Assembly (NCBI GenBank): GCA_030528545.1 | Contig: JAUMYR010000127.1 | Location: 1-7,853, forward strand | Length of the DNA stretch: 7,853 nt | Direction of reading: 5' to 3' | DNA from: Propionibacteriaceae bacterium | GTDB taxonomy: Bacteria > Actinomycetota > Actinomycetes > Propionibacteriales > Propionibacteriaceae | Part shown: one piece after another, positions 7,104 through 7,853 of the stretch | Layout: the number at the start of each line of letters is the position of its first letter | Position numbering within the stretch: the stretch's first letter is position 1 | The notes under the pieces: generated by a model | Databases searched by the model: none | What the model was told of the DNA's origin: nothing | Seen by the model: only the letters and a program-made list of their open reading frames with translations | Made by a program: the position numbers and the translations under genes

Positions 7104-7193
7104 AATCTGCCATGTGTCCGAAAGCGGCTGGCCTCGGCTGCGTCCGAGCAAAATGCGGGGTGGCGCTTCCCCTCCGTGTTCACATGGCAGATT
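7104..7193 (-). repeat. 13-bp perfect inverted repeat with nested stems
   Basis: AATCTGCCATGTG at 7104-7116 is exactly reverse-complemented at 7181-7193, with 64 bp between the arms. Inside lie AAGCG (7122-7126) opposite CGCTT (7164-7168), and a small hairpin CTCGG (7133-7137)/CCGAG (7144-7148) with a 6-nt loop. An alternative stem, GGGG (7157-7160)/CCCC (7169-7172), competes with the AAGCG pairing. If the predicted minus-strand promoter is right, this 90-nt element sits in the 5' leader of the channel gene and could be a regulatory RNA fold. It could instead be the ends of a tiny mobile-element remnant or a paired protein site. No target-site duplication is visible. Confidence 0.6.
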
Positions 7194-7234
7194 ATTTCGC
7201 TGCTAACAGAGGCTGGCAACCACCCTGCCCGCTC

Positions 7235-7264
7235 ATTCTATAGCGCCGGAAACCCGCCCGCCAA
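7235..7264 (-). promoter_or_regulatory. Candidate promoter for the channel gene
   Basis: Reading the minus strand, TTGGCG (7264-7259) is followed after 18 nt by TAGAAT (7240-7235), a 5 of 6 match to the -10 consensus; the -35 matches 4 of 6. Transcription would start near 7228 and give a leader of about 270 nt that includes the 7104-7193 inverted repeat. It is a moderate match in a GC-rich genome and has not been tested. Confidence 0.4.
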
Positions 7265-7278
7265 GAGCGCGGGTCCGG
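7246..7278. repeat. Imperfect inverted repeat overlapping the candidate channel promoter
   Basis: CCGG-AA-ACCCGC (7246-7257) pairs with GCGGGT-CCGG (7269-7278), ten base pairs interrupted by an AA bulge with an 11-nt loop. It spans the spacer and -35 element of the predicted minus-strand promoter, so it could be an operator. No U-run follows on either strand and no gene ends nearby, so a terminator is unlikely. Confidence 0.35.
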
Positions 7279-7533
7279 TAAACATACCGAGTTCCTTACA
7301 GCCAGACCGATCACTGGCCGGCTCGCCCGTCATAGTGTCGGACTCGGCTCGCGTTCGCGTCTTGAGAAATTGCTCGCCCAGGCCGAGCGCAGTAGAGCCA
7401 CACCCAGGGCCCGAATGGCCCGTTTTAGTCTCCAGCCGAGCCGCCCTATGCCCGATGCTTCAGGGGCGAATTGTTCTTTCGTTCGTTCTGTTCTGGTAAG
7501 AGGCACCATGCCTTCCGGCGGAATCTGCTCCCG

Positions 7534-7563
7534 TTGACACAGCCGCCCGCTGGACGAGATAAT
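7534..7563 (+). promoter_or_regulatory. Candidate sigma-70/HrdB-type promoter for the lipoprotein gene
   Basis: A perfect -35 TTGACA (7534-7539) is followed after 18 bp by GATAAT (7558-7563), a 5 of 6 match to the -10 consensus. This is a strong match for a GC-rich actinomycete. Transcription from about 7570 would give a leader of about 117 nt to the ATG at 7687. Confidence 0.6.
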
Positions 7564-7617
7564 CCCACCGGCCCCGGCGTCGCGTCCGAAAGCAGGTTCG
7601 GGCCCAGGTGACCCGAG

Positions 7618-7626
7618 TTATCCACA
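7618..7626 (+). promoter_or_regulatory. DnaA-box-like 9-mer
   Basis: TTATCCACA is an exact match to the classical DnaA-box consensus. It is a single copy in the predicted leader of the lipoprotein gene, with no cluster of further boxes, so it is not an origin. It may be a titration or regulatory site, or chance. Confidence 0.3.
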
Positions 7627-7675
7627 GGCCCGTGTGAGGTGACTCGTGCTGCTGGCAGGATGGGCCCACGACGTC

Positions 7676-7683
7676 AGGGAGGA
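7676..7683 (+). promoter_or_regulatory. Ribosome binding site for the lipoprotein gene
   Basis: AGGGAGGA precedes the ATG at 7687; GGAGG ends 4 nt from the start codon. The spacing is slightly short but the match to the Shine-Dalgarno consensus is strong and supports this start. Confidence 0.6.
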
Positions 7684-7686
7684 CCC

Positions 7687-7853
7687 ATGAGATTCCACGT
7701 TCTGCTGCTGGGTGCGCTGGCCCTCACCGCCTGCCAGACAGCCCCGGCACCAACACCCAACCTGCCCACCGCCTCACCGGAACCTTCCTTCAGCGGTGAT
7801 GGGCCTACCCTGACTTCGTGGGCATCTGAGTTAGCGGGACGAGGGTTCCGTGG
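7687..7853 (+). CDS. Predicted lipoprotein, N-terminal part (runs off the window)
   Basis: The first 55 residues are visible. A short N-terminus with Arg2 is followed by a hydrophobic stretch (VLLLGALA) and a lipobox LTAC with Cys16, the expected signal-peptidase II cleavage and lipidation site. After it comes a Thr/Pro/Ala-rich linker (about residues 18-42), typical of exported actinobacterial lipoproteins, then the start of a possible folded region (SWASELAGRGF). The mature protein should be anchored to the outer face of the cell membrane. It has its own promoter and ribosome binding site, and a TTA codon at 7831-7833. It diverges from the channel gene across 728 bp, so membership of the same system is doubtful. 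The family cannot be named from this fragment. Confidence 0.75.
   Translation, partial: MRFHVLLLGALALTACQTAPAPTPNLPTASPEPSFSGDGPTLTSWASELAGRGFR

Larger units (their letters stand above)
6959..7686. other. Non-coding intergenic region, 728 bp
   Basis: No convincing gene lies between the channel gene and the lipoprotein gene, which point away from each other. Open frames here have atypical codon use (many Ser, Pro and Arg, no domain character) and lack ribosome binding sites. The base composition is visibly less GC-biased than in the flanking genes, with AT-rich patches near 7190, 7235, 7365 and 7470. The stretch contains a candidate promoter in each direction, a structured inverted repeat, repeats of CCAGGTGA and a DnaA-box-like 9-mer. 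Between about 7290 and 7530 I see nothing firm beyond a short GTTC-rich tract at 7471-7496. Confidence 0.7.

Noticed and set aside
6855..7499. 214-codon plus-strand frame extending into the intergenic region
   Set aside because: It begins antisense to the channel start, lacks a ribosome binding site, and shows no coherent fold or codon bias.
7595..7606. GGTTCGGGCCC resembling a tRNA T-loop
   Set aside because: The conserved A of the T-loop is missing and no acceptor stem, anticodon arm or D arm can be drawn around it.

Overview
The window is very GC-rich, with nearly all coding positions ending in G or C, GTG and ATG starts, and rare TTA leucine codons. This points to a filamentous actinomycete (Streptomyces, Streptosporangium or a relative); I cannot assign a species. 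It reads as an accessory locus, not a housekeeping one: no ribosomal, metabolic or replication genes, no tRNA or rRNA, no transposase and no CRISPR array.

Layout. (1) Bases 1-80 hold the last 25 codons of an upstream gene. (2) 111-1673 (+) encodes a 520-residue alpha-helical, TPR-like protein. (3) 1635-2801 (-) encodes a 388-residue CHAT-domain, caspase-like protease with both catalytic residues visible; its 3' end overlaps the TPR gene by 39 bp. (4) 2841-4409 (+) encodes a 522-residue soluble protein with a TrkA-N-like Rossmann region and a C-terminal RyR (ryanodine-receptor repeat) region; it diverges from the CHAT gene across only 39 bp. (5) 4373-6958 (-) encodes an 861-residue membrane protein: four predicted membrane helices with a pore-loop-like segment, RCK/TrkA-N-like regions, a RyR-like region matching that of gene 4, and a tandem beta-rich tail; it overlaps gene 4 by 37 bp. 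(6) 6959-7686 is a 728-bp non-coding stretch with a candidate promoter in each direction, a 13-bp perfect inverted repeat and one DnaA-box-like 9-mer. (7) 7687 to the end is the start of a lipoprotein gene.

The four central genes look like one system, inferred from interlocking overlaps and matching domain content: a ligand-sensing ion channel (RCK plus RyR), its soluble TrkA-N/RyR relative, a caspase-like protease, and a helical-repeat protein that may be its scaffold or regulator. CHAT proteases and RyR/TrkA-N proteins are both known from predicted prokaryotic conflict and cell-suicide systems. A plausible reading is that a stress or infection ligand is sensed by the RyR/RCK modules and that CHAT proteolysis changes channel or partner activity. 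No experiment supports this here and no gasdermin or nuclease effector is visible, so the membrane protein is the obvious effector candidate.
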